From NCBI GenBank assembly GCA_018292915.2, contig JACVVK020000005.1, forward strand, positions 4,760,001-4,824,000: a stretch of DNA of 64,000 nucleotides, in the 5' to 3' direction. The notes beneath the pieces were generated by a model. It searched no databases and had not been told where the DNA came from. It worked only from the letters and a program-made list of their open reading frames with translations. This DNA comes from Batillaria attramentaria (Eukaryota; Mollusca; Gastropoda; Batillariidae). Made by a program: the position numbers and the translations under genes. Shown piece after piece: positions 35,045-48,800 of the stretch (positions within the stretch are counted from its first letter, which is position 1; each line of letters starts with the position of its first letter).

Positions 35045-36772
35045 TAGTGGAATGTCACTAAAACCTGTCCTTTTCCATCATGATTTCAGACCTGACCTGA
35101 TCCAGTATGACAGATTGTCCAAGGCCACCCCAATCCAGAACCTTCAGAACGCCTTCACTGTTGCAGAAGATTCACTTGGACTCACCAGCCTGCTGGAGCC
35201 AGAAGGTACAGCACAGGCTCCAGTGATGGAGACTTTTTTTTTTTTTTTTTAAATGAAAAACAAGTGGCTGTGAGGAGGAGAGGATGACCCAGTTTTTGCC
35301 TGCTGGTTGACCATTTCTGTTTTGGAAATGTTCAGCCTACAGAATTTCCAAATAAATGAACTTCTAACTTCTGAGACCTAAATACCTGAACTGATCCTTT
35401 GCACCGCACAAATGTGTTGGTGTCTGGTGTGTGATTCATGTAATTGTGTGTGTTGAGACAGAGTTCAGTTTGCAGCACTTTGAGTCAAGAAACTGCGATA
35501 AAGCACCTGTACATGTATTAATTCAAACATTATTATCAATATTATTATTATTATTAATACTCTGTGGTTTGTCGGCTCTTTGTTGTACGGTTTTGTTACG
35601 TGGCAAATTGTCCCTTGCTTTAGTCACAACCATTTTTTCTGGCTTGTAATTTGCCCTTTTTTTCCTGTCCTTTTCCTCTGTCAGATGTTAATGTTGAGTA
35701 CCCAGATGAGAAGTCCATCATCACCTATGTTGTCACTTACTACCACTACTTCTCCAAGATGAAGGCAGACTCTGTGCAGGGCAAGAGGATTGGCAAGGTC
35801 AGTATCTACTGCTCTAGCACAGAAACATGCTTGCACACACACAGGCTCGGACAGCAGGGGTTATGAAAGCTGAAAAATCTTGCTAGTCCGTCGGGCTAGT
35901 AAGATGTAAAACCAACTAGCCCGAAACCATTTCCACTAGTCCAAAAATGCATTTTGTCAAATATAGACCTATTTGTAAAAAAAAAGAAAAAAGATTCACA
36001 ACACTGTTATCGGGGGTAGAAATGATCCAGGATAAAAAAAAAAAGGAAAGAAGAGTGGCGAAGCCACGTCTGCGTAGCGCCAAAGGCGCCCTACCTAAGG
36101 GGATCCGGGGGCATGCTCCCCAGGGAAATTTTTTTAAAATCTAGATTAAAATCTGTGCAATCTGGTGCATTCTGACTGCAAAATTGCGCATAATCTGGGA
36201 TGAAAAATTTCAGAAAAGATATGTTTTTTTGTTTTATCAGACCATCAAACAACTTTGTTTTTGTGGTCTTCATTCAATTTCACACAACCCTTGAAAGAGC
36301 ATGTTCCCCACAATGGCAATGCTTGAGGTCACTCATGCATCATTCAGACTACTCTCAACTTCAGATAAGCCATGACACTGATTTACATCTCTGAAACAGA
36401 TTTTTGTTCTACAGTAGAGCCTCACGGCAACTGAGTTGGTCGCTCAAGTCACAGACACTCACGGTGGTGTCCGGACCACTCCGAGTCCCCGGGAGCGCAT
36501 GTCAACCGTAGAGATCATGGCATAATAAATGATAATTGGTACAAGCATAAATGTGACTCAGTAGCAGAGTCTGGTGTTTCTGTGGAGTCTTTCAGCAGTC
36601 AAGATTGTGTGACTTTACCTAACTTGAATTTGCGCGAAGGATAACGTGTCCGAACGGCGTACACTGACATCACGGCGTTGCCGATGTGCTGTCATTCAAA
36701 TCACTGAGTTTAGTCCGGTTGAATTGCAGCGGCATCACAGTCTCTCCCTTTCTCTCACCGTCACCATGGCAA

Positions 36773-36817
<45 letters not shown>

Positions 36818-39800
36818 TCCAAACGACGCACACACCGAGACATCCCGGCGTTGCAGATTTGCTTAGTGTCAAATCGCTGAGTTTAGTCCGGCTGAATTCG
36901 CAGTTTTCTTTATTGTCAAACACGAAAACAAGGGGGCCGGATTAGTACCCACGCGATACCTATCAAATATCCGCCTTAATTCGATCACACACACCGGCAC
37001 ACAAAGAAACACGTTCACACGCACCGACATACGCGTGATAGGGTGTCTTGTGAAAACAATGGTCAGTGATTTGACAGGTGTAAAGGACGTCGGAACTTTC
37101 GGATGAGGTGATAACTACCCGCAGAGCTGCAGTGGAGCTTCGGGGGCGATGCGCTAATTGCCCTGTCTTTGTCCGCGGTCACGCGTGCACAGTAGGGGGT
37201 GGGCCACACAAAATTAATTCGCTGTCTTGCCAGGACCGTATCGAGGGGAGATTTGCACCGTTCGCGGAAAGCGTACTACTGGGAATTTTTTTTTCCCGAC
37301 AGAGAGAGGGAGGCTCGCTGACAGTACCTTGTGCATTCAGCTCTGTGAAAATAGAGCAAGCTTTGCCTCGTAATCTCAACTAGTCCGGCGGGCCAGTGGT
37401 AAAACAATTTAACTAGTCCGACGGTATTTTCACTAGTCTGCGGGCTTTCGGACGAGTCTTTTCATAATGCCTGGACAGTCACACACATACAGAGTTACAC
37501 ACGCATAGTCACATACACAGCGACACGTACACATGCATGCACACAAAAAGCAACTTCGTATTTGATCTGTCTCCTTAAAAACGTTTGTATTGTTGAATCC
37601 TGTCAAGAGAATTAATAATGATTCTGTTTCAATGATTCTGTTGAATAAAATCATCGTCATGGTGGTCATGTAAAAGGTTTGAAACTGAAACTAGTGAAAG
37701 GTGAATTCTGTTGCCATTTTCTTGTCCCAGACTCACGCACGTTTAATTGGTAATTGGTATATATAATATTGTCTTTTATTGACTTTTACTGAAACTGTTC
37801 ACTAGATTTACATTTAGTTTTATCTCTTCATTTTTAGAATGTGCGTACATTTGTGTGTGTTTTGTTTGCGTAGGTCATTGACAACGCCATCAGCACAGAG
37901 AACACCATCGAGGAGTACGAAACCTTGACCTCTGACCTGCTGGACTGGATCGAGCAGACCATTGTCATTCTGAAGGACCGTCAGTTTGCCAACTCGCTCA
38001 CTGGAGTCCAGCAGCAGCTGTCTGCTTTCAACACCTACAGAATAGTGGAGAAACCACCAAAGTAAGATCTATTTCTTGCACCTTATCATAACTGTGTCGC
38101 CATTGATTGGCTGTACGTGAAAGGGGACATGAATGTTACGAGGAGAAATGAGCAAATCTAGTTGACATGTGCAAGACAGTTGAAACAAGGCAGAGCGAAG
38201 GAAGATTATCCTTGGACCTCTAATGGGGTACAGTTTTTATCTGTATAAATGGAAAAGTCCAGATTTGTTGTAAAAGTCAAGTCATTGGACATGGCATTAA
38301 TCGCAGCAGGGCGTGTGTAGGAACAGTCAGCAGCTGGGAGGTGTCAGCTTCACATGGATATATATATATATAATATGTATATGTGTCTGGTCACAGTTTC
38401 CAATTTCTAGGGCTTCAATCTGGTTTGTGATCAGAGTCTTCATTACAATTAGTTAGAAGTTCATCATATATGAATGTGTATCTGTTCTCTGTGGCTCAAT
38501 TTGTAATTTTTTCTTTTTTTAACTTTGCAGGTTTGACGAGAAGGGCAACCTGGAGGTGCTGTTGTTCACCATCCAGAGCAAGATGCGATCCAACAACCAG
38601 CGAGTGTACCTGCCGCGTGAGGGCCGCCTCATTTCGGACATCAACAAGGCCTGGGAGCGCCTTGAGAAGGCGGAGCACGAACGCGAGCTGGCACTTCGCG
38701 AGGAGCTTATCAGGTGTGTAGGAGCAGTCAGTTTAGTTCATCGTCAGTTCACCATTACTTCGTCACCAGTTCATCAGTCCATTGTTTCCGTCTGTTATAA
38801 CTTATAAGTTGCCCCATTATCATCTTTTAGACTGTTCCAGTGTTGGTGTGGATCACAAGGGCCCTTTTCAGGGCATAAAATCTTTCACCTTTTGGCAGAT
38901 TTCCACCTTTTGCTAAAAAGTCCCCCCCCCCCCCCCAAAAAAAAGAGAAGTATTTCCTCCTCTGAGGCACTTGAAGTCATGCCAAAACGCACCAAACTGC
39001 ACACATTTTTGTCTGATTCTAAAACGTTTCCTTCTGAAAAAGTGTCTCCTCCGCTGAAGCACTTACTGTCTTAAAATCATGCCAAAATCAGCACAGCACA
39101 GACTTTAGTCTATTTAAAAAAAAAAAAATAAAGGAAAGTTTGGGATAAGCATGCCTCCAGGCACCCCTAGCACAATGCATCTGTTTTGTATACACGAGCT
39201 ATTGGCTTCATCACGAAATACCACACACTTTTCCTCCTGTTGGATCATCGACCATTTTAAGCCCTTCCTTTCAGTGTCAGTCGTAATCCACTACCTCTAT
39301 GCACACCTCAGGTCTGCAGTTAACCAGTGGTATGATAACTGATGGTTTTGCTCCTGTAAGCTACATCTCGTATTCCTCACCACCTCTAATGTTTAAGTCA
39401 TTAGTACATGTAGTAGCACTGCTTTTGTGTACTTGGGGAGCTGGGATAGCTGAATGGTAGAGCGTTGGACTTTCCGTGCTCAGGCTGTGAGATGCTAGGG
39501 CTACATATTTGTGCTGGCACTGCTGGTCTTTTTCTTGTTGGCCTGTCTTTGACATCACCCCTACATGGTGGAAGAACCAAAAACTCCCGAACACCTACCC
39601 TTGTGTGTACTTGTTCTGCCATACATGTGCGTACGTGAAACTTTCCATTGCTACTGGTTATAGTTAAAACACTAACAGCTTGTACTTCCGTGCACTTACA
39701 TAAAACTTTTCTCCAATGCTTGTTATATTCAGAAAACTGACTGCTTGATTTTGGTCTGTAAAACCGTCTATGTTTCTGTCTTCCGCCAGACAAGAGAAAC

Positions 39801-42800
39801 TGGAACAGCTTGCTGCACGGTTCGACCGCAAGGCTGGCATGCGTGAGACGTGGCTGAGCGAGAACCAGCGGCTTGTGTCCCAGGACAACTTTGGCGCGGA
39901 CCTGCCCGCGGTGGAGGCTGCCACCAAGAAACACGAGGCCATTGAGACGGACATCAATGCCTATGAGGAGCGTGTTTCGGCAGTGGTGGCTGTGGCCACG
40001 GAACTGGAACAGGAGAACTACCATGACATTGACAGAATCAATGCAAGGTAAGATGTTTAGCCTGCTTGGGTGGACGCACACACGTATACATGCACATGCA
40101 GTGATGCACACTCGCACGCACACACACAGAATAACATGCTCTGTATATTTATGTGTGAAATTTTTTTTTTACCCTATTTCATAGAGCCTTTGGCCTAACA
40201 AATTTTCGTTTTTGCACACACGTACACATACGCACACTTGTTCATAGATTTGCAATTTTGAAGTTACACAATGCAATATTGTGTGCATTTTTAGTCTGTT
40301 AGTAGATGTGAGGCCTGTTTGCTCTGTCCAAAGGTTGTAGTTGTGTGGGTTTGTATTTTCAGGAAGGACAACGTGCTGCGGCTGTGGAACTTCCTGCTGG
40401 AGCTCCTGCGTGCTCGCCGCATGCGTCTGGAGCTGACCCACAACCTGCACAAGATCTTCCAGGAGATGCTCTACATCCTCGGCTGGATGGAAGAAATCAA
40501 GGTACGCACCTTGCATATTTTGAAACTTCACATTCTGTTGTGAATACGAAACAGTTGGCCACCACAGAACTGGAAGCTTTCACAGTTTCCGAGGGTCACA
40601 TCCTCTCAGTCCCTTTTAGTCGTCCCGCTGCTCCCACCCACCTAGTTATTAAGAGTAACTTAGAAATTCCCTTGCATTCAACACATGTAGTTATTTTAAC
40701 ATACTTGTTTTCTGTGACGTAGGCACGCCTGATGTCGGAGGACTACGGCAAGCATCTGATGGGTGTGGAGGATCTCCTGCAGAAGCACTCTCTGCTGGAG
40801 GCTGATGTCCACGTGGTGGGTGAGCGAGTGAAGACAGTCAACACACAAGCTCAGCGCTTCATTGAGGACGACTTTGCTGATGTGGGAGGTGAGGCCTTTG
40901 GACTAATTTCTGTATGCTGCTCTCTTTTGTTGTTGTTGTTTTTACTACCATGGCTTAAAAAAGATCGTCCACCTTTCAGCAGGTTTACACCTTTGCCAAA
41001 AAAGTTTCCTCGCCCCCAAAAAGTGTTTCCTCTGCTGAAGCACTTAAAATCACGCCAAATTGCACAAGTTTTAGTCAAATTCTACAAAATTCCCTCTGAA
41101 AAAAGTGTTTCCTTTTTTGGAAGCACTTAAAATCATGCCAAAATGCACCAGATTGCACAGATTTTAGTCTTATCACAGACAATTCTTCTGATCTGAATTG
41201 TTGTATTGCCTGCACAGGCTACAGGCCTTGTGACCCAGAGGTCATCCAGGAACGCATGACAACATTGAGCCAGGCCTACGAAGAGCTGTGCGACCTGGCT
41301 GAGTCGCGTCGCAAGAGACTGGAGGAGTCACGCACACTGTGGCAGTTCTACTGGGACATGGCGGACGAGGAGGGCTGGATCCGCGAGAAAGAGCAGCTCA
41401 TGTCCTCCCCTGACCTTGGTCATGATCTCACCAGCGTCAACCTTCTCCTCAGCAAACACAAGGTGAGAACGAAAGCTCGACGATAGAGAACATTAGCTTG
41501 TTTGTCTGATCGCATGTACGATGTCAGTTTGAAAGATCAGGCACCCTGTGATTGTGTGAAAGATTGTCACCTAAGATGGTCAGGTTGATCCAGTTTTTGA
41601 TTGAATGACTGTCTTACACAGGTTTGACAGTATGGTCACACGTGTAGGCTGTGTGCATGCTTACATGCATACATTAAGACAGGCAGGAAGTCAATATTTA
41701 AACTTGTTTTTGTTTTTCCCCACAGGCGATGGAGGATGAGATGCAGGCACGGCACTCACACCTGCAGTCCGTCATCCAGGCCAGCCAGGACCTGATCGAG
41801 GCTGGCAATTTCGGGGCGGAGAAGATCCAGGAGCGTATCGATGAGATCAACCAGCAGTGGGAGAGTCTCATCGACCTGGCCACTTACCGCAAGAAGAGAC
41901 TCAACGAGGCTGTCGACTTTTACCAGGTGAGCGTTGCCCCCTGCATCTCACTGTCAGCCATTTTTTCTGCTGTGGGTCTCCTCCCCCACCCCGAAGTCAA
42001 AAATCTTTTGCACACATAAAGCAGTCCTAGGATAGCCACACACTATTAAAAGATAATGATACATGAAATTTGAGAGTACGAATGAAGAAACTCGGTCACA
42101 GTTAAGGACATCCCCCCCCGTCAAATTTGAGCTGTAAACCATTTTTGTTTGTAGCCTGTAAGGTTATGGATGGATGTTGAGATTCACAGCATGCATTTCA
42201 GGGGCAAGTTTATCTTGCCAGAGGTTAATGTATGTCTAGTGATTACGCATTAGCATAATTATTAGAATTATAATTCTTATTGTGATCCATTAAGTTGAAA
42301 GGGCAAAAAGGTAGCATCTTGTCTGTATGGTGTAAAGCGCACTAGATGTAGTCTGATGTGACGTTCTGTTTTCTTGCTGTGCAGTTCTTTGCTGATGCCG
42401 ATGACGTGGATGCGTGGTTGGTGGATACCCTGCGCATCGTGTCCAGCAAAGATGTTGGCAAGGACGAAGCCAGCGTACAGTCTCTTCTCAAGAAACACAA
42501 GGTACACGCATTACTTTGACTAGAGCATCTTCTTATATTTGTTTTGAAATTTGGTAGATACAGCTTGACCAAAAAACAAACAAACTGTTTTGGTTTTAGT
42601 TTGTTATTGTCATTTGGTGTGTGTTTGTTGTTTTTGCATGTTCTGTATGTGTGTGTGGGGGGTGGGGGGGTGGGGGGGGGGGCGTTGGTGTGTGCAAGTA
42701 GAGTGGGTGTTTTGCTTTTGGCATTAATTTTTCTTCAGTGTATTCTGTAGGTCTTGCAATGTTAAATACTACAAGTACAAGCACAACCTCTGTAAACCAC

Positions 42801-45800
42801 ATCGTGAAAGATATGTTCTGGGTTTTGTGCAGGAGGTGACAGAAGAGCTGAAGAACTACCAGACCGTCATTGAGGCTCTCCATGAACAGGCAGCAAGTCT
42901 GGGTGAACAGGTAGGACTCAAACTTCACACATTCTTGTAAGGATAGAAAGTATTTGTCCAGCTTGCTTGCATAGCAGGCCAAGCCGCAGATAAAGTTACA
43001 GTAATAGACAACTTACACCTTAATAATTAAGGGAAAAGTTGCTTTGGTTTGAGCAGTTTTTCCTAGACGTGACATTCCTTTGAGAGTGCACATGAAACCG
43101 ATGGTACTGTAAAGTCTGTACATTAAGACAATCCAGGCGCCATTCCAAATCGGAGTTACTTTGAAACTTGAGATTCAGCTGACTTCTTGTGGTCCATTGC
43201 CTTACGTAGAGTTTTGTCCAAGCTGTTTTTTTTTTGGTTTTTGAGGTGGAATGTTCCTTTGAGTGTTGGCATGAAACTGATTTTACTGAAACTGTATGTG
43301 TAGACGTTGGGATCTAAAATGCCCACTCCTCAGCTGGGTGGCTTCAGAGTGTATCAGAGAATCCATTGACTTGTCGCTGTGTCTGTTCCTCATAGAATTC
43401 ACTTGTCTGCGTGCAGGATCGGGAGTCCCCAGACGTCCAGAGCCGACTGTCCAGTATCGACAAGCGGTACCAGGATCTGTTGGATCTGGCCAAACTTCGC
43501 AAACAGCGCCTCATTGACGCTCTGTCACTCTACAAACTCTTCAACGAGTCCGACGGCGTGGAGACCTGGATTGATGAGAAGGTAGGGGCACCTCCTAGGG
43601 GCTTGTCCTCACATCTTAGAATCTGATGTATTTCGATCGTGCCCAAATGAACAGAGTGTAACTCTGCTATGGAAAGTATTAACACTCATCTTCTGATTGA
43701 CATAATATTAAGCACAGTTTTAAGATGTTTGTGCACAAAGGAGGCTGAGCTAAATTACACAGAAAGGTGACCTGCTTTTGGGTTGTGTTTTCCAGCAGTT
43801 TTCATCAGAATGTCCCATGTTAAGTTAAGGCAGGGAGTTGAAAAAAGAAATAATTACTTATAAACTTAATATTCATTACTTTCCAAAAGTTGATACTGAT
43901 TAAAAAAAAAAAAAAAAAAAAAAAAAGCGAGAAAAACAAAGAGGAAAGATGTTCGGTAAGACATCTGATTTCTAATTTGCATTCCTTTTTTTTTTCTGCA
44001 GGAGAAATTCCTGACAACAATCCTGGTAACGGACGACGTCGAGGAACTGGCTATCATGAAACACCGCTTCGACAGCTTCGACCATGAGATGAATGCCACA
44101 GCTTCCAAGGTGGCGGTCGTCAACCAGCTGGCGCGCCAACTGCTGCAGGTGGAGCACCCCAACGCTGCTGAAGTTGTGCAGAGACAGAACCAGCTCAATT
44201 CCACGTATGTGTTGCCTTTTTCCTTCGACATGTATCACTTGTAACTGGAGTCTGTCGTGAAGTCAAAGTTGGCTGAAGTGCTAGTGGGGGGGGGGGGGGT
44301 GGGGGACGGGGGGGGGGGGGGGGGGGGGGGTCAGAATGAAACTGGTAGAGCTGTCGATGCTTGGATTAATTATGCAGGCTGGGGAATTCTTTTCAGTCAT
44401 TTGGCAATTTTCAGACACATTTCCTATCCTTTCAGCCAAAAAAATCTAAGTTTCAGCTGAGAAAAGGAGGAAAAAGGTTGCATTTATCAACTAATCAAGA
44501 TGCATTTAATACCATATGGAACAGTCTAACTTCATTTTATAATTCTTGCATGTCAGTATTAAGGCAGTATTTCACTTGTGGGTGCCAAGAGAGGCTACTA
44601 TATCAGTAAATGCCTTTGAAAATGCTAAAATTTGTTTTCTTGCACCTGTGGTCCCCCAGTAGGGTACTTCTGCCCCTGCACTCCGGCCCAAGTTTCAGTC
44701 TGTTTTTTCCCCAGCAATTCCCCAGCCTGATTATATTAGATGTAGTGAGTACCAGTTTATATGTTAACAGAAGTGCAACGTTCGTTCACCGGCTGAGATA
44801 CACGTCAACAACGTGGTGGAATCTTTGGGTAACTCTATAGCAGTTTAGCCCAGGGGAAGTGTACGCAGTTCATGTCATCCTGTGCTATTCTCAAAATCCA
44901 GTACTGCTGAAATTCGATGACGACCACATCAGTTATATGTTTGGCAGTTCCTTGGATTATGCTCTACATATAACCTTACATCTTTTTCTTTCTCTCCAGG
45001 TGGAACAACCTGCGTGAGATGGTGGACCAGAAACGCGACGAAATCACTGTGGCCCATGGCTTCCAAAACTTCAACATTGAGTGCAATGAAACCATTGTGA
45101 GTGGTAACCTTTTACTGGGCTTCATTCATTCATGAAATTTCAAGTTCGTTTTAATAATTTTGCCTTTGTCATTACTAGCTGGCAACTTAAGTATGGAAAA
45201 GTAATGAAAGCATTCGACTTGTAAAGGTAATTGTGGGGACAGGTTTTCACAGGCTCTGAGGAGGAAAGGTAAAGAGACATAGAAATGATAGATGTAAATG
45301 CAAGTACATGTAGTATCGATGTGTAAAGTTGCTGTTAATGACTTGCATGCATTGTGTGTTTTCAGGGCTGGATCCATGAGAAGGCCAAGCTGATCGAGTC
45401 GACAGACGAGCTGGGTAATGACCTTGCCGGCGTCATGACACTGCAACGACGACTGAGCACCATGGAGCGTGACCTCGCTGCCATCCAGGCCAAGGTCAGA
45501 TAGCTCAGTTAAACTGCAGAATAAATGTTGGGTTTTTTTTTGCCTGTGGCTGTGTGTTATGGCCTTATTTTGAGGGGAAATTGCCTAGAAGTAGCCTTTT
45601 AAAAAAAATTCCAAGATAATGCACTTTGATGATTCCAGGGCACAACTTGTTTTGACATATCGATTTGAGGATGAGATCGGGTGCTTCAAGTTTACATGAG
45701 GCAGACGAAGTCGCCTTATTGGTATTCATAATTTTGTGATTCATTGTGTGCAGCTGGAGTCTCTGCAGAACGAGGCCGAGCGATTGGAGGAACAGAAACC

Positions 45801-48800
45801 GGAGGAGGCTCAGGCCATCCGGGAAAAGATTGCCGAGATCAACAATGTCTGGATGGACCTCAAGGACATGGTAAGTGCTAGGCTGAGAGAGAGCATCTGC
45901 TTTTGTTGGGTGGTACCTGATGTTTAGCGAGTTCAGTTCTGGTGATGGTGTTGGATTCGTGTTTTTTGCCCTTTCAGTGTAAGGATTTGATAGGTATCGA
46001 AAAGGGTTTGATTCTACATTCATATTTGAACAGGGCATATTGTTTCAGTGCACAAACGACAGTACTTGGTTGTATCTGAAGATTCAGTACTTGGTTGTAT
46101 CTGAAGATTAGTTATTCAAGCCACTGTAAAGAGTGAATTCAGTTATTCCTTCTTGTATGGTAGACATTCCTCTTTCTGGCTGACGGAAATCTGTTTTTCC
46201 CAAATATGCCCTGATGAAAAATCCATTTTTTGAGGAAAAATATGGGTCAGATGGTAGCAAACCAGGGGTAAGCGTCAGTGCCATCGTGTTAAGTTTACTT
46301 CTAGGTTTCATTTGAGCCCACCAAAAGCCTTTGCCAAATTTCTTTTTGGGGCTGGGGTGCCCCTGGGTTCAAAATGGTAAGTGTCACCCATGATCTTACC
46401 ATTTTAAAACCCAGTGTAGTGAGAGTAGAGGTAATTATAGTTCCCCTCTCGTCATTTGAAACAGCTTGTCATGACAGTAGAGTTATTTTACAAATTCCCC
46501 TCTATCTGCCTACAGCTGAAGGAGCGTGATGAGAAGCTGGGTGAGGCCGGGGAGTTGCAACGTTTCCTGGGCAGCCTGGACCACTTCCAGCAGTGGCTGT
46601 CTCGCACACAAACCACCATCGCCTCCGAGGACATTCCCAACAGCCTGGCTGACGCAGAGCGCCTGCTCAACCAGCACCAGCAGCTCCGGGATGAGATCGA
46701 CACGTACGCGCCAGAGTATGCCAAGATCAAGGAGTTCGGGGACAAGGTCACCGAGGGGCAGGACGACCCACAGTACATGTTCCTCAGACAGGTGAGCATG
46801 TCAGGGGGCAATTGTAAAGTGGGAATGTGTCTGAATGTTTGCGAATAGGTGACATGATAAACACATACGGTCCACCTTTCGTGTGTTTAGTTGATATTTG
46901 TGAAGATTATGTAGTATTTTTTTCTCTGGGCTGTGATGCTAAGAGAACAGCTTTGTCTAGGGGTGGAAATCGAATTCTCAGGTTCAAATAAAAGTATGAA
47001 ATGTCAGCAGGAGGTTTTGTACTTTGTCAATCTGAAGAACAGTAACTTTCCACTGTGGGGTTACAGCCTCTTCAGTTCACCACATATATGATTAGGTAAA
47101 GACAGTTGACAAATGTGCTCTGTGCATGTGTGTTTCCAGCGCCTGCAAGCATTGGATGATGGCTGGCATGAGCTTCTACAAATGTGGGAGAATCGCCAGC
47201 AGCTGTTGTCACAGAGCCTCAGTCAACAGGTAAGCACACATTTTGCTGCCCTGTGCATGTTTTGTGGAACAGCACAACTCATTACTGAGATGTAAACAAA
47301 TGTGCAAAAATCGCTTTGAATAATATGAGGATGAACTACGCTTTAGAATATTAGGATATAAAGAGAATGATATTAGTTGGGTGTGTACACTGTTGTTACG
47401 TTGAGAGATTTGATATCAAAGGAGTGTTGACAGTGCTGAATACTTATGGAAAATAACCTGATCTTGGTGGGAATGGTTCTTCCTGTTATAAGCGTGGAAC
47501 ACAAGTCAGTAGGGGTACTTACCTGAATTTATGCACGTGATTGCAGATGTTCTTGCGAGACGCCAAGCAGGCAGAGGTGCTTCTCAACCAGCAGGAGAAC
47601 TTCTTGTCCAAGGAGGATGTGCCGGTAAGGGTCTTGCTTCACATACTCCCATGTTTGTCCCCGTGGAAACTGTACATCCGTGGAAACTGTACATCTTTCA
47701 ACCTCTAGATCTTCTCGACCCCTCACACAGTTTTCCTGTTATCACTAGGTTTTCTGTACCCTCGTCTGGAGTCTTTCCCTCCGTCACAGACAGCCCACGT
47801 TGGTCCCATCTTTTGAAACACGGATCACTTTTTTCCCTCTGGATACTCCCCACCCCCCACTTCCCCTAGTGAATGTGGTAGAAAACTGATTCTTTGTGGG
47901 TACCACTTCTGTGCACTGGAGTATGTATTTTCCTATCGTTCAGCCCAACATCTTTCACCCGTCAGCAAGAATGTATTTCATTACCTTCAATTGTGCACAA
48001 ACTGAAATTTTCAACCATTTCAGCCAAGCATATGAGAGCAGATTTGCGGATGTAATGGTTGCTACTTTGCCGTCATTAGCCATGCATTGAAGGCATTGGT
48101 TTTATCGATTGCCTGATGTGGAAATCTTGCATTCAGATCCACAAAGCATCCATTTTGAGCATTTGTCTTTCATATTTTCACACTACTGCCAGCATTATCG
48201 AGCTCCATATGCTCAGAATTCATCCTCCATTAAACGTCACTAGTCACGCTTGTGTTGTTTGAAGCATCGACGCATCCTTTGATTGCAACTAATATTTGGC
48301 ATGTGTCTGACAGAATGGTAGGTTTTGTTACAATCACTGCAGAACACATGATGGCAATTTTGGTTTCATTCCTTTCCTTATGTGTTTGTCTGGTTCAGTT
48401 TCATTGCTATATAGCCAGTGGGAACAAAATCCCAAAAGTAGTGTAACCAAATGTGTTTTTCCAGAAAATGTAGGGGACAGTACAGAGAATTTTCTTAACT
48501 GGGATACAACATGTTGATAAATTATACAGTGTGGAAAATATTGTCATTTTTTGATTAGCTTTACATATACTTCCAGATCAGTATTCAGTTGATATTTGTC
48601 CATTTCTGGCCAAAATTTTTGACAATTTTTTTTTGCATTCTGAAATTTGAATCCTATATTGGTATTCTTTGGGAGAGAAAAACAGCTTTGGCTGTAAGTA
48701 TTACGTGATCCCAGTTAGGATTGTGTAGACATGTACCTGTGTGTGTGTGTTGCGTACAGTACAAAAGACCGTGGTGTTTGTGTCGTGAGCGTCAAGTTAA

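Larger units (their letters stand above)
33183..35089 (+). other. Intron 4
   Basis: Contains the (AC)n array at 33415-33464, a partial copy at 33828-33905 of the repeat also found at 44371-44465, and an (AT)n tract at 35013-35038. No additional exon recognised. Confidence 0.7.
35858..37472 (+). mobile_element. Non-autonomous DNA element with complex inverted ends (intron 6)
   Basis: Both ends carry ggNNttatgaaa followed by several inverted (a)ctagtccg / cgggctagt units, in opposite orientation (about 35858-35945 and 37380-37472). The 1.6-kb interior shows no transposase and contains a duplicated segment around a (CA)n array. Occupies most of intron 6. Confidence 0.55.

Noticed and set aside
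39401..40123. 240-codon minus-strand ORF
   Set aside because: It lies antisense over beta-spectrin exon 9 and a SINE; the sense exon has clear homology and splice sites, so this is a shadow frame.
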